Assembly: GCA_030374805.1 (NCBI GenBank)
Contig: JARGSG010000202.1
Location: 434,001-498,000, forward strand
DNA: 64,000 nt
DNA from: Gracilaria gracilis
Lineage: Eukaryota; Rhodophyta; Florideophyceae; Gracilariales; Gracilariaceae
Reading direction: 5' to 3'
The notes beneath the pieces are model-generated. The model worked only from the letters and a program-made list of their open reading frames with translations, did no database searches and was not told the DNA's origin. Below, one piece after another: positions 9,925 through 20,152 of the stretch. The stretch's first letter is position 1; each line of letters opens with the position of its first letter. The position numbers and the translations under genes are program-made.

Positions 9925-10495
9925 CGGCTATGGACAGAGTGTGGCCGCGAAGAAATGGTGGTTGGATGCAAAACTCGAGGTGTGGAGGTACACGAAGATG
10001 CGGGAAAAGCGTGATTTTGGGCTTTCTCCAAAGTCAGGACAAGTCTCTTGGACTTCGAAGAATGGTTGTATCCTCTAGAAATGGTTTTGTACAACTCTAT
10101 TCATCATATGCAGACCGAGAACGTTTATGGGCCAAGCAACCTCTGAGAAAAAAGAACTTCTTTTTCGACAATCGGTATATTCCAAATGTGTCGAAAATCG
10201 TCGCTCAGTGACAAAACTATACATAAAGTTTTAGATAACGTAACGTAGTGAGCATATTCGAAAATTTTAAGAAAACCAGTGTGAGTAGAGCAAAAGGTCA
10301 CGAATTGAATTCAAATTTTGTGCCAAGCGTCATGTGGTGCTGGAAGCTGCGGGAAGTGCATCATACTACGAAGTAATCTTATGTCAGGTCGGTCAAGCCC
10401 GAGGCCCAGCAGTGATGGAGATAAAGTGCTATAATTAATAGCAAACTATTTGGAAATGGTAGTCTTAATCATTAGGATGTTTTATTATTACATCC
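9925..10495. other. Intergenic between convergent genes
   Basis: About 570 bases hold the 3' ends of the basic hypothetical gene and the minus-strand kinase gene. Short frames only. No terminator or repeat structure stands out. Confidence 0.5.
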
Positions 10496-11389
10496 CTACA
10501 TCCAATCGAACTGGTCTCGATTTGTATCTGTTGTTTTTTTCACAGCCTTTCCGAGAACGGATTTCATGCGTTTGTAGTTTGGAGGACGTTGGCTTAAGAA
10601 CTCGTCTATCAAAATACGAAGTTCATTTGGCAATGGCATGCACTTTTCTTCTCTCTGCTGAATTACCTTCTCTAAGCAACAAAGTACGCTCTGCTGAATC
10701 TGAATCGAAGGATCAGTCCAGTCAGCATGATAAAATTGCCTGTCCGATACCATTCCGTGTTCATTATCGGAGAGCAGGGCCATCATGAGGTCAATCGTGT
10801 CTGCTATATCTATCATCTGCTTTTGAGGTGTGAGCATATGGGAGAAACCGAAGTCAATCAAGAATAACTCTTTCGGATCCTGTTCAGGAACAGCACAGAC
10901 AATATTTCCTCCCCTGATATCCCCATGCGCGACCCCGTGTCGATGCAAACACTGTATTATGTCCAATACCTTAAGAGTAATTTTGAATATAGTAGAGTTG
11001 GAGAAGTGCCTGTTCCTAGTGGTCCACAGATCGTTCACGTTCTTACCAAACTGAGTCATCACAAGAAACGGCGTACCCCTATGTAAACCGTAATCGAAAA
11101 CTTTTGGAATACTTAACCTGGGTGCCTGGGTTTGCAGGAAACGAAGAGTATCTATTTCTCGCTCCAGTCGTTGCTGTGGAGATATCATTTCCTCTTCTTT
11201 AGCAGCTGCAGAAAATTTGACCGCAGCCGAGCAGCTTCCATTGCTCGCGTCGAGGACAATGTAAACGTGCCCGTATGCTCCGGAACCAAGCCGATCACGT
11301 ATGAGCCATCTGCGGAAGGTACCAATAATGACCCCATCAAAGTTCCCTTCGGATGGCGTCATATTCAGTTCCTGTCTATCTCCTTCCAT
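10496..11389 (-). CDS. Protein kinase-like protein with shortened activation segment
   Basis: This is a 297-residue protein kinase fold. It has the glycine loop GSGAYGHVY (residues 35-43), the lysine of AAVKF (about 58), a helix-C glutamate in LEREIDTL (about 77), the catalytic loop HGDIRGGN (155-162; aspartate 157, asparagine 162) and LIDFGFS with the metal-binding aspartate (about 179). All key catalytic residues are present, so it is probably active. HGD in place of HRD occurs in CK1/VRK and Bud32-type kinases. The activation segment is unusual: soon after DFG the chain reaches IADTIDLMMALL, which resembles helix F, with no APE motif or long loop. That is closer to Bud32-like or other atypical small kinases than to ordinary CK1. 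A basic C-terminus follows. Substrate unknown. The ATG at 11389 is the first of the frame and leaves a short N-terminal extension. Confidence 0.8.
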   Translation of the reverse strand: MEGDRQELNMTPSEGNFDGVIIGTFRRWLIRDRLGSGAYGHVYIVLDASNGSCSAAVKFSAAAKEEEMISPQQRLEREIDTLRFLQTQAPRLSIPKVFDYGLHRGTPFLVMTQFGKNVNDLWTTRNRHFSNSTIFKITLKVLDIIQCLHRHGVAHGDIRGGNIVCAVPEQDPKELFLIDFGFSHMLTPQKQMIDIADTIDLMMALLSDNEHGMVSDRQFYHADWTDPSIQIQQSVLCCLEKVIQQREEKCMPLPNELRILIDEFLSQRPPNYKRMKSVLGKAVKKTTDTNRDQFDWM

Positions 11390-13230
11390 GTTTCTATGTC
11401 TGACCAGATAACCTTGGGTCTATGTATGTACTTTGGTATAAACAGTTTTTTTAAGTTTGAGGAGGGTCAAGGAGCTATTGAAAACCGCAACAGATTTCTT
11501 ACTTACTTTTAGAACGGGTGCATGTTCGATTCAAGTTACAATTTCCTTCATATTCTTCATATGTAACTGCAAGTAATGCCTGTATCTACAGGGAGAATAT
11601 GAGAAAGCATTTCGGATTAAATGTAATTTTTCATTGTGTATTCACGAAAATATTTTACATTCATATACTTTTTTTTACTATTATCATGGTTAAGTCTAAC
11701 ACAAATTGCGATAAAGCATCAAACTCCATATTTTCTTTATATGAATTTATATGTGATCAACTGTCGACAATCTTGAGTTCCCTCAGATCTTTATCATCCT
11801 CTTTCATGGATCTCGATAGAGTGCTAACGACGGCAATTTTAAGAATGAATATTGAATGAGCAGGTAGTCAAGTTATACAACTTCTTTCGCTTCACATATG
11901 TTCTTTTTAGATTATATGACATTATGGCCTAGGAGAACTCTAAACAGTTATTTGGATAAAGCATATTTGTGAAGGGGAACATTCACCATTCCATACGGAC
12001 CCAATTCCTGATTTTCGCACGTGCGGTTCGGCCCACCAATGGGCAAGCACCAAGTGACCACGTGTTTCTGTATGTCTCAAATGGAGGCTAGACACTTGGT
12101 TACACAATTAGAAAAAAATTACGTGTCACTCAAGGCCATTCATAGAAACTTCGACGTTCCAGCCTTCCTTGATGACGGTCCGTCAACATTCCTTCAGAGT
12201 TCAAAACACAACATGCTCATCTCCTTGCGTGAGAGTCATGCCATATTGTTCAGCCGATTCTCCTTTCTGAGTATCATTCTAGAATGCCTTGTTCCATACA
12301 TGTCAACATGTGTAAATGGGGAGGTTCAAAACCTAAACTACACTTCATATGTTTGAAACCTTCGAGTCGCAACTGCAAAGTTTCAATCGATTCAAAAGCA
12401 TGATATGAGCCGTTTCTACGCACTAAATAATTCAGCGCGTAGCAGGAAAGTCGTGCAAATACTGATTCTAATGGCATACGATCGATAGCAGCTTGGCCTG
12501 ATTGAAAGTTTCGAAACGGTATACAATTGTAAAGCTGGGGCTAGTGTTCCCAAGCTAGTGGTAACGTTCCCAAGATAGAAGAAAAGGAATCAGTTCCATT
12601 CAGGAACGCAGCTTGCTAATCTTCTGCCACGGTGCCAAAGATAAATATCCCCGTCATTAGAATGCTCTCTGCTCTCCTATTTACATTAACAGACTGTGTT
12701 GGACTGACTTCTCCTTCGCGACTATCTTTTTCATGTAAAGGACCGTATTATATCTTACAAGAGATCGGCTGTTCTGCTTCCTTGTGGTAGTTCATTGAAG
12801 GCAATCTTTGTTAGCACTACTCACCAAATTCAAAGGACCGAAGTGTGTAGACGGTTTTCCAGTTCCGCCCAATATGAAGTCTTTGTAACTTATTTAGAGA
12901 TGTTCATCAGTTGGGGACTCTGTGTGAAAATATTGGGCCCGGAATAGGCTGAGTCCTATGGTGCATGGTGCTCTGAGCACGGAGTTATACGAATCTACGT
13001 CGTGGAATTCAAGTGCACAATCTTCCACGACAACCAAATTGGGTAGAATTGCCACATGATAAGGGTTGATGATACATGTTTGCTGATGATTGTATTTACA
13101 CATTCGCTTGCCTTTCTTTCAACAAGAATGAAGAGAGCAATTGAGTGTTTCTCAAATCTGATGCGCTACCATTGACATGTCTATGTGGTCCTCGGAGCGG
13201 AAGTGTCGCATCTATGCCAGCATCAATCGG
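11390..13230. other. Intergenic, no gene seen
   Basis: About 1.8 kb between the divergently oriented kinase gene and the secreted-protein gene at 13346; it should contain both promoters. Short frames occur, the longest (around 12021-12356, plus strand) lacking an ATG at its start and without recognisable motifs. No repeat or RNA gene was found. Confidence 0.5.
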
Positions 13231-13238
13231 TATAAATA
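13231..13238 (+). promoter_or_regulatory. TATA box
   Basis: A clean TATAAATA lies 115 bases before the ATG at 13346, consistent with a transcription start around 13260 and a short 5' UTR. Confidence 0.65.
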
Positions 13239-13345
13239 CTCTTCCCTTCGAACATTGTGAACCTCACCAGTCCCAAGCACCCAGCTGTCTCGCAAAAACC
13301 ACCACCGGTTAACGCTTTCTTTATTCTTCAACATAAATTCTCACA

Positions 13346-14092
13346 ATGTTCTCTGCCAACACCATCCTCACCCTCTTTGCACTCTCATTCATCACCCTTG
13401 CATCGTCGTCAGCCGTCACACCCAACTCCAATGCCGTTATTGACCTTCCCATTGTCGACATCCAAGAGGCCACGCTGGCTGTTCCCCTCATCCGCCAGCA
13501 ACAGGAAGATGCACAGTTTGCCGTGAACAGCTCCAGCACAGGATTCGCCCGTACATCCCAGGCCGGTCTTACCGTGCAGCGCGGAACCAGCGGAGTGCTA
13601 CAGTTCTCCTTCAATATCAATGCCGTCGAGGCCGAAACGCTCGCCAATTTGGACCAGCAGTTCTCCAGCTCGCTCACCGTTTCGGAAATGGAGGAGTACA
13701 GCCGACTTCGTGAGGACTACCGCAGTGGCTTTGGCATCCCGTTCCTGAGGTGGCTTGGAATCAACCTCAACAACCGCCGCGTCACACGTGAGGAGATGGA
13801 GAGGTCGTTCGAGATGCGTGAGAACTACAACACGCAGTCTAATATCGCTCGCCAGATCATTTCCAACGTACAGGAGCAGCAGTTGCAGATCTCGGGAGAA
13901 CTCACTGCCTTTGGCACCAGCTTCATCCCCACTACCGTGTTTGCTTTCATCCGCATTGCTCGCCTTCAAACTCAGGATGGCATGACGCTCACGGTGGTGT
14001 CGCAGAGCGGTGACAACCTGGTTGCTGCTGATGCCAGTGGAAACACAGTGCCATCGTCTGGAGGGGACATAGACATCATTCCTCTGTTCTAA
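13346..14092 (+). CDS. Secreted protein of unknown function, 248 residues
   Basis: I do not recognise the family. Residues 1-23 (MFSANTILTLFALSFITLAS and following) form a clear signal peptide, so the product enters the secretory pathway. The mature part is moderately acidic and lacks cysteines, so it is not disulfide-stabilised. Residues about 85-175 look helical and charged (LSVSEMEEYSRLREDYRS-type composition, then RRVTREEMERSFEMRENYN and IARQIISNVQEQQLQ). The last 70 residues look strand-rich (TTVFAFIRIARLQ, GMTLTVVSQSGDNLV), ending in IDIIPLF. A TATA box 115 bases upstream and a compact intron-free frame support a real gene. Part of this locus is duplicated in decayed form at 8491-8700. 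Confidence 0.7.
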   Translation: MFSANTILTLFALSFITLASSSAVTPNSNAVIDLPIVDIQEATLAVPLIRQQQEDAQFAVNSSSTGFARTSQAGLTVQRGTSGVLQFSFNINAVEAETLANLDQQFSSSLTVSEMEEYSRLREDYRSGFGIPFLRWLGINLNNRRVTREEMERSFEMRENYNTQSNIARQIISNVQEQQLQISGELTAFGTSFIPTTVFAFIRIARLQTQDGMTLTVVSQSGDNLVAADASGNTVPSSGGDIDIIPLF

Positions 14093-14248
14093 GGACCGTG
14101 TTTGAACTTTTGGGTGCTAGAACAGTTCCTGTAGTCCCGTTGCTTCATTCTTAACAGCTTAGAATCACAATGAGACTAACAACCCAATAAGGAACCCGTG
14201 AAGTAAAGTTTGAATTGTCTTGATATCTCGACAAACAGACAACACACA

Positions 14249-14425
14249 ATGCCCTTGACGCTCATCCTCTTTTTCCTCGGTACATTTCCACTTTTCATAA
14301 CACCAGAAGGCGTAACATTTCTCCCACCAATCTCAGAAAAAGAACTGATTCACCCTCACCAGAAAGCTTACAAAATATTGAGAATGCTCTGCGAAGGTAT
14401 GTTCGCATGTCACAGAGCTTCATGA
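14249..14425 (+). CDS. Possible small secreted peptide, 58 residues
   Basis: An ATG opens a frame whose first 20 residues, MPLTLILFFLGTFPLFITPE, look like a signal peptide. A 38-residue mature part follows with two cysteines (LRMLCEGMFACHRAS). It lies 157 bases after the stop of the secreted-protein gene, so it may instead be chance coding within that gene's 3' UTR. The start and signal-like part survive in the decayed copy at 8602. Evidence is weak: short length and no recognised homolog. Confidence 0.3.
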   Translation: MPLTLILFFLGTFPLFITPEGVTFLPPISEKELIHPHQKAYKILRMLCEGMFACHRAS

Positions 14426-14487
14426 TGCGATCATCAAAGATTAAACCCATGCTCTCAGAGTGACAATTTTTTGGTCACCCGAGGTCT

Positions 14488-14585
14488 GGGTGCACTTTGG
14501 GTGACTCGGTCTCACTGGGTGAATTTCGGGTGCCCAAGCCGCCCATTTTCACCCGGTGCACCCAGGAGTCACCCAAAGGGCACCC
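14488..14585. repeat. Imperfect inverted repeat rich in GGGTG/CACCC
   Basis: The left arm gggtgcactttgggtgactc (14488-14507) pairs with the right arm gagtcacccaaagggcaccc (14566-14585), with one mismatch in 20. Further GGGTG and CACCC words lie between and after. It would form a strong hairpin in DNA or RNA. No flanking duplication was recognised. Confidence 0.75.
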
Positions 14586-15099
14586 GCCAGGAACCTGTAA
14601 GGCACCCGCCGCCCAAGGTGCCCCTCCAGCCTTCACAAACTCGGTCACTACTAGCGCTGTTGAACCGCTTTTTTGCATGTTGGCTCGACAATGCGTCCCT
14701 TTCTTGTGTTCCAACACTGCATAACGCCACAATTCGAAGAGCAAACGTTTGAATTTTGACAAAATCCTGCTCTGCTATTCGAACTGAAGTTTCTCGTTTA
14801 CTTTTAATTGAAAATCAGTTCTGTTGGGTTAAAACTGTTCTTTGGTTTACTGTTGCTACTGAAAGTGTTACAGAATTCTACTCAACACAACTACAACTCT
14901 TAGTACTGTTACAATATCCTTTTCACTTCAGTGTGTTGGAAAAATGGATGCTCCATTTTCTGAATTGGCCATTTTTTCGTACTAGAGAGACCAAGGAGAC
15001 ATTTCTGTCATTCAGAGGTGTGCTGTAGCTCTCTAAATCAAATATCAAGATCTGAGCTGATACTGTGCTTATTACATTTGCCCCCTGTGCAGCGCAAAC
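14586..15099. other. Intergenic, no gene seen
   Basis: About 500 bases with short frames only. The left end of retroelement A lies somewhere near 15100, and the exact border is not visible because A has no 5' LTR here. Confidence 0.4.
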
Positions 15100-15953
15100 A
15101 TGAAACCTTTACTAACGCTGATACGCTCGTGATATACGGAACGTTGATGATGTGAATGTACATACCGGCCGTGTCCAGGACGGAGCCGTTCAGGATATCC
15201 CAATCATTGGGTCTGCAAACCGGCAATTGCGTGTGGACATCGCGAAGACCGGCCCTCCTCTGCGGAGCACAGCAGTCGTGTTTACAAGGATATCTCGCCG
15301 GACCCTGACAATATTTCACATCAGCTTACTGGTGTTGCTTACCGTGTTGGTAATAGGTCACCAGATAGTGCAACCAATGGGTTGTCTGTCGACCGCTCTC
15401 GCAAAGCTCTCTCGGCACAGCCAGCAACGGACCGCCTACCGCCGGTTCAGACAGCGAAGGACGCGGAAGTCAGGGTGGATCCCGGTACAGTAATTCCCTT
15501 CGCAAAGAAAGACTTGGCACTCGGTAAAGTGGATAATTCTCACCCCAGCACGGGTTTCGTAGTTAAGCTGATCACCTCGCGCTCGTAAAGTTCACCTTCT
15601 ACCCGTCATAACGGTTCCTACCGACATAACTAGAAGTCAGTCACTCAGGAAGAGACGACGCAACCACTCCCAAAACGGGTCCGACACACTGTCGCTGCAA
15701 GAGATTCACTGCCCGCCTGTTGCGTGACGAGCTCCATGCATCACGCGATGGGAATTTTGATTTGGCAAGCAAGGGCACACGTAAACCAACACGCGCCATA
15801 GAAAATGAAATGCCTCCCTGCAAACCGTTTTCAACGACAGAACGAGATCACACACGCAAGCTCGCGGAGCGCCATTTCGTATCTGAGGATACCAACCCTG
15901 CCCAATAAATATCTGATGTTCCACCAACTCATCCGAGCATAGCCGTTCCGCCA

Positions 15954-16262
15954 ATGGCGTGTGATTCACACAAATTGGATACCGGAGTACAATCTACGAT
16001 TCCGTCGGAAAACGCAATCCCAGCCGGGGAAGACGAAGAAGACCGGAGTGTCTATCCGAAGGAATTCGCATTCGAAAACATCTTGGGGCACAGCTATCAA
16101 CCAAAAGGTTACATCCAATACCAGGTAGGCTGGTACGGGTTCCCGCCGTCTGCGGACACGGATGAACCGGTTGAGCAAATGCCACGATCCAAAATCGTGC
16201 AGTACCATCGACGTACTAAAACGGGATTACCAGCCACGCCCCAACGTGCTCTTGTGGGTTAG
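15954..16262 (+). other. Element A chromodomain remnant (end of pol)
   Basis: The frame contains KEFAFENILGHSYQPKGYIQ, a tryptophan-tyrosine motif, DTDEPVEQMPRSK and VQYHRRT, matching the chromodomain-like C-termini of elements B and D. In chromoviruses such domains on integrase are thought to steer insertion to marked chromatin. It is a fossil fragment. Confidence 0.8.
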
Positions 16263-16559
16263 CTCCCGCCGTAGCAATATGACTCTCGCTGGAGAAACGC
16301 GAAAACCAAAGAAGAGAAGATGAAGTACCTCAAGACTAGAAGGGCACGGTGGCCTTAGCAAGTAAGGTGAAGCACACGAAAAGAAGATAGGGGGGATCAA
16401 GATGCCTCAAGAAGATAAGATAAAGCCTCAAGAAAAGAATAGGAAGATTTTGCCTCGATAATAAAAGTATTCGTAGCCATGCGTAAGAAGGCTTTGTGTA
16501 AAGATTGTGTAAAGAGATCTATATTGTATGTGCTAGTCGGAGTACAACAGCCAGGTTAA
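16263..16559. other. GAAGA-rich spacer between convergent frames of A
   Basis: A purine-rich stretch with many GAAGA words separates the sense pol end from the end of the antisense frame. Element B has a similar stretch at the same place. It may hold 3' ends of both transcripts. Confidence 0.5.
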
Positions 16560-18565
16560 CCTTGAGTCATTGGGTTTAACCACGGGGACGGGCCACTGCC
16601 ACCTTGTGGACAAGGAGGCTTACCGGTGATCAGCTGCATAAGCAAGGCATACCGCATTTGCGCAAGGTCCTCGGCGGTTTCCGTGCCGGTCAGGCCCGCT
16701 TCCCAAAAAAACTCAGTGATCACCGCCGCATGGCTGGCAGGTCGGCCCGACGGTGGGAGGAACAGCAATCGCATTTGCGCTTGCGCTACCCACATGGGAT
16801 CCCCCCTCCCGCGGCGTTGCCTCAGTAACATCCATCGTACTACCAGCTCCGGTAGAAGTGGAGCCCGTTGGGTGACCGTTTTTGGAAGGTACCACGCCCA
16901 AGCTCGGAGCATTACTCGGATGATCCAAAGTAGCCACCGAAGCAACCGTTGCATAGTACGCCGCTTGGCTACTACCCTTGGCAAGATGAAGGATGCTGCC
17001 AGCACTGATGTAACCGACCCCAGTCGCTTGCGGCACCATTGGTTCGACTTCGTCGGTTGGCGCAACACCGCTCTGCGGATCATCATCCACCATGGGATCT
17101 TCGTCTTCGTACGGATGAAAGTACCAATCTGTGATGATGATGCTCGGATGACCCGGTGGCACTATTCTTTCGGCATCCCGGAGATTTGTGGCCTGCACTT
17201 CACTGATGAAGGACTGTTCCCACGGACCGTAGAAAACGCAACCACACGCTAACGTTGTTCGGCGTCCCGGAAACCGGTCGGAAGGATTGTTACCATTTTT
17301 GCGGCGACTCCATTGGAGGGATACTGCGTTCCAGTCGACCTGGTCTATCCCATCCAACAGAAAGAGTACCTCCTGGTAGTTTCCAGCACCTCCCAGCACT
17401 AGGGAGGGACCCAAAGCACGGACTTTGGTACGAACCCTCGGAGGAAGGAATCATAGTCGATACTGGTCATACGCTTCAAAAAGGAGATACGCCGCCGCGC
17501 GGGCAACCCATTCCGTTACTACGACAGACCACCATTCGGAGTACGGATTGTTACAGATTCTACTACTAATGTAGGTGGTGCTGGGTGAGAGCTCAATGTA
17601 GCACCCACGTCAAGCCTCGTAGAGGGACCATAGCCTCGGTAAAGAAATGTAACGCCCACGCATGCACTGCGGTCGGATCCGTTCAGCCTTTCCATTCTGA
17701 TACGGTATCATGCACCCGAATCGGGATCGTGCCCGACGATCGAAGCAGATCATCTGCAGGAACTTTGACCTCGGGAAACGACGGAGGTACCGGAAACAAG
17801 CTCTCAAAAGAGAACGTATCCATCACAAGTAATCTTGGTTGACCTGGACTGACCCACCCCGTTCCTGGATGCGCGGCGCAAGTTTCGCTAAGCTTTGACC
17901 AAAGCCAATCTCGCCTTGTGTGCGGGAGAATGACACATTGAAATGGTACTCCTCCAGAACCAGGTACTCTGACGTAGTTCGGTGTAAGCGCTCATAGGCG
18001 ATTCGGATAGTCGCCACTTGATCCTGGGCGTTGCTCTCGCCACCCTGGCGGACCAAAACGTGCGCAGGCACGGCAACGCGATTCCTCCAGTCGAAGGACA
18101 CCGTCACCCAGTATGGAGATCACCAGGAAAGATCCCATTTCCATCAGCATACTGCTCGATGGGCGCCTCATTTTGCACCTGAGTAGTGTGAAACCACGGA
18201 GCGCTCCGGTACCTGGCCGGCTCGGCCCGCTGATCGACCGCAACCAACTCGTCATACGACGGCCACGTGAGCGCCAACGGCGTTATCAATGTAGCTTTAC
18301 CGCCCGTGGCGGAGGAACCCATCATTGGTGCGGTTTGTTGGTTGGAGTTGTTAACGGACAGCAACGGCGCTGTCTGGAAGCCGGCGAAATACCTCACACT
18401 AGGAGGATTCCCAAAAGGATTTAGATTCGGCATCCCAAAAGCGGAAGGAAGATCATTGTTCTATGACGGTGCACTCTGTACGAGAGAAAAAGCTTCGCAA
18501 GAAGATTGGTTAACGGTCACAGTTGGTGCCCTGTTGCTCCGAGTGGTAGAGGCAGTGTCGCTCAT
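16560..18565 (-). other. Element A antisense accessory-protein region
   Basis: Read on the minus strand, opposite to A's pol, this region matches the antisense frame of element B in several blocks. Examples are SFDWRNRVAVPAHVLVRQGG, GPSLVLGGAGNYQEVLFLLD, and VPPGHPS with DWYFHPYEDED. It would begin at about 18565 (MSDTASTTRSNRAP), close to A's 3' LTR. It is broken in several places. Position and orientation are the same as in B and C. Confidence 0.75.
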
Positions 18566-18645
18566 AGCGGTTTGCTCTTTTATGATGCCGGCGTCGCGCC
18601 GTTAACGTCGCTACAAGCGCGTGCTCTCGCCTAAGGAGGGGGATA

Positions 18646-18815
18646 TGTAGAGCAACGCCATTCGCTGTACTTAGCCGTTTTCACCAGTCATATATACCTC
18701 ATCAGTGATAGTAGCCCCTGGCGCTCTATATGAGGAGATATTGGACTCTTCTTACAAAAAGATGGCATCCAAACTGGACCTTGGCACCCTTGGTAAGATG
18801 AGCACAAATGATACA
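18646..18815 (+). repeat. Element A 3' LTR, left piece
   Basis: It starts TGTAGAGCAACGCC directly after a polypurine tract, parallel to the TGTAGTGCAACGC start of B's LTR. It is cut at 18815 by the insertion of element C, and its last five bases ATACA (18811-18815) are the target duplication. Confidence 0.85.
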
Positions 18816-18918
18816 TGTCGTACAAATATCGATAAGGTGTGGGGTCTGCCTGGTAGAGGGAGCGCGCGAGGGCTCAATCTAAAGGGGAAAAACACACAAC
18901 CAATATGGTAGTAGGGCA
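18816..18918 (-). repeat. Element C 3' LTR, outer piece
   Basis: This is the outer end of C's 3' LTR. It matches 41987-42089 with about 3 differences and is cut by element B, with the duplicated GGGCA at 18914-18918. Confidence 0.9.
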
Positions 18919-19717
18919 TGTAGTGCAACGCTATTGCGGATGAAGCTTCGCTATTGCGATTCATAGACAAGGGGATGCTCTCTAAGGAGGTGATGATGAA
19001 TGCCGTGCGTGGCACACCCCATTCTTGGGTAGATTCGTACAACATATAGGATAGTTCTGAGGTGCACAGCATTGCTGGTCAGTCACACACGTGTGGGGAG
19101 TTTGCACCCATTGTTGGGGATTCTAGATATTAATATTGGATATTTAGTTACCACTGACAGTGGGCGGCTACACTACATAGTAGGTTGAGCTCAACCCAAC
19201 TTTGGAGAAGTAAACGACAAAACCGAGTGTTCGGCTCTGATGTTTCACCCTTGGTGAGCAATATCCTCCTCGCGGAGAGTTGCCACTACTGTGTAGGTAC
19301 CATCATCCGCCTCGCGGCATCTACAGCACCCTTACCGCATTCCGCGTGTTATTCTGTGTGTTTCCTTTATTTGTTTTCGCACTGTTATACAGGTATCGCT
19401 ACACTGCATACCGGTGTTGACCGTTCTTTGTTTCGCCCATTCGCGTGGTTCGCTACCGCTCTCCGCGTCTCGTGCCACTCTCGTGTGTGTGTTGGTTGTC
19501 CCGTCTGTGACGTCATCCCCGACTCTGTCGTGTTCCCCACCACTGTGCGGCTTCTTTGCCTTTACCGCTCTCTACGCGTGTCATGACGGTGATCCCCGGT
19601 CTTACACCCGGCTAGCGCGATCACCCTGAGAGGGGCTCTATTGCTGTGACTACCTCAGTTGAGGGAAGGCTTGAACACCCTTTGTGTGTCTTCTTCCTCC
19701 GCAGGGGTTGCACCACA
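18919..19717 (+). repeat. Element B 5' LTR
   Basis: 799 bases, TG to CA. The U5 part contains a stem-loop (GGTGATC at 19588-19594, GATCACC at 19619-19625) around the core ACACCCGGCTAGCGC, and a splice-acceptor-like pyrimidine tract ending CCGCAG just before the LTR end. A 133-codon frame inside it occurs identically in the 3' LTR and is not taken as a gene. Confidence 0.95.
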
Positions 19718-19719
19718 AT

Positions 19720-19738
19720 TGGTCTCCCGACTTAGAAG
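19720..19738 (+). other. Element B primer binding site
   Basis: TGGTCTCCCGACTTAGAAG begins 2 bases after the LTR. The same 18-base core occurs at the same place in C (41965-41983, minus) and in slightly changed form in D (53189-53206, minus). Confidence 0.75.
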
Positions 19739-20152
19739 TCGTGTTGTATCCAGCAAGCTGGTTTGGTGCACCTTCCGGTTTGCCGGTTCGTTTCGTGGCC
19801 GTGGAGGACATTTCGCAGTTTAATCTGGGATTCGCTACCGACTCTACGTCGTGTCGGTTTCGTTTTCCCAATTTGGGTTGTTGTTTGGACACGGTTCTTT
19901 ACCGGTGGCACTACCTATTTCCGTAGTGTGAGATTCCCGTCGGTACGGTTGTTGTCACCCCGTTTGGGTTTTTGAACTCGTCCCAGCAATCTGGTGAAGC
20001 AACGTTGTCGCATCGTGACGTTCCCGTGCACACGGTTGTCTTCACCGCATTCGGTTTTTTCGTCACTCGTGTGAGGATACTAAACTCATTCGAGGTTAAT
20101 TTGCTGTTCGCTTGATTGTTTCCAGTTCTCTGGTCTCTTTTCGTCGTGGACG

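Noticed and set aside
12021-12356. Frame of 111 codons in the kinase-to-secreted-protein gap.
   Set aside because: It has no ATG at its start, no recognisable motif, and no promoter-like sequence nearby.
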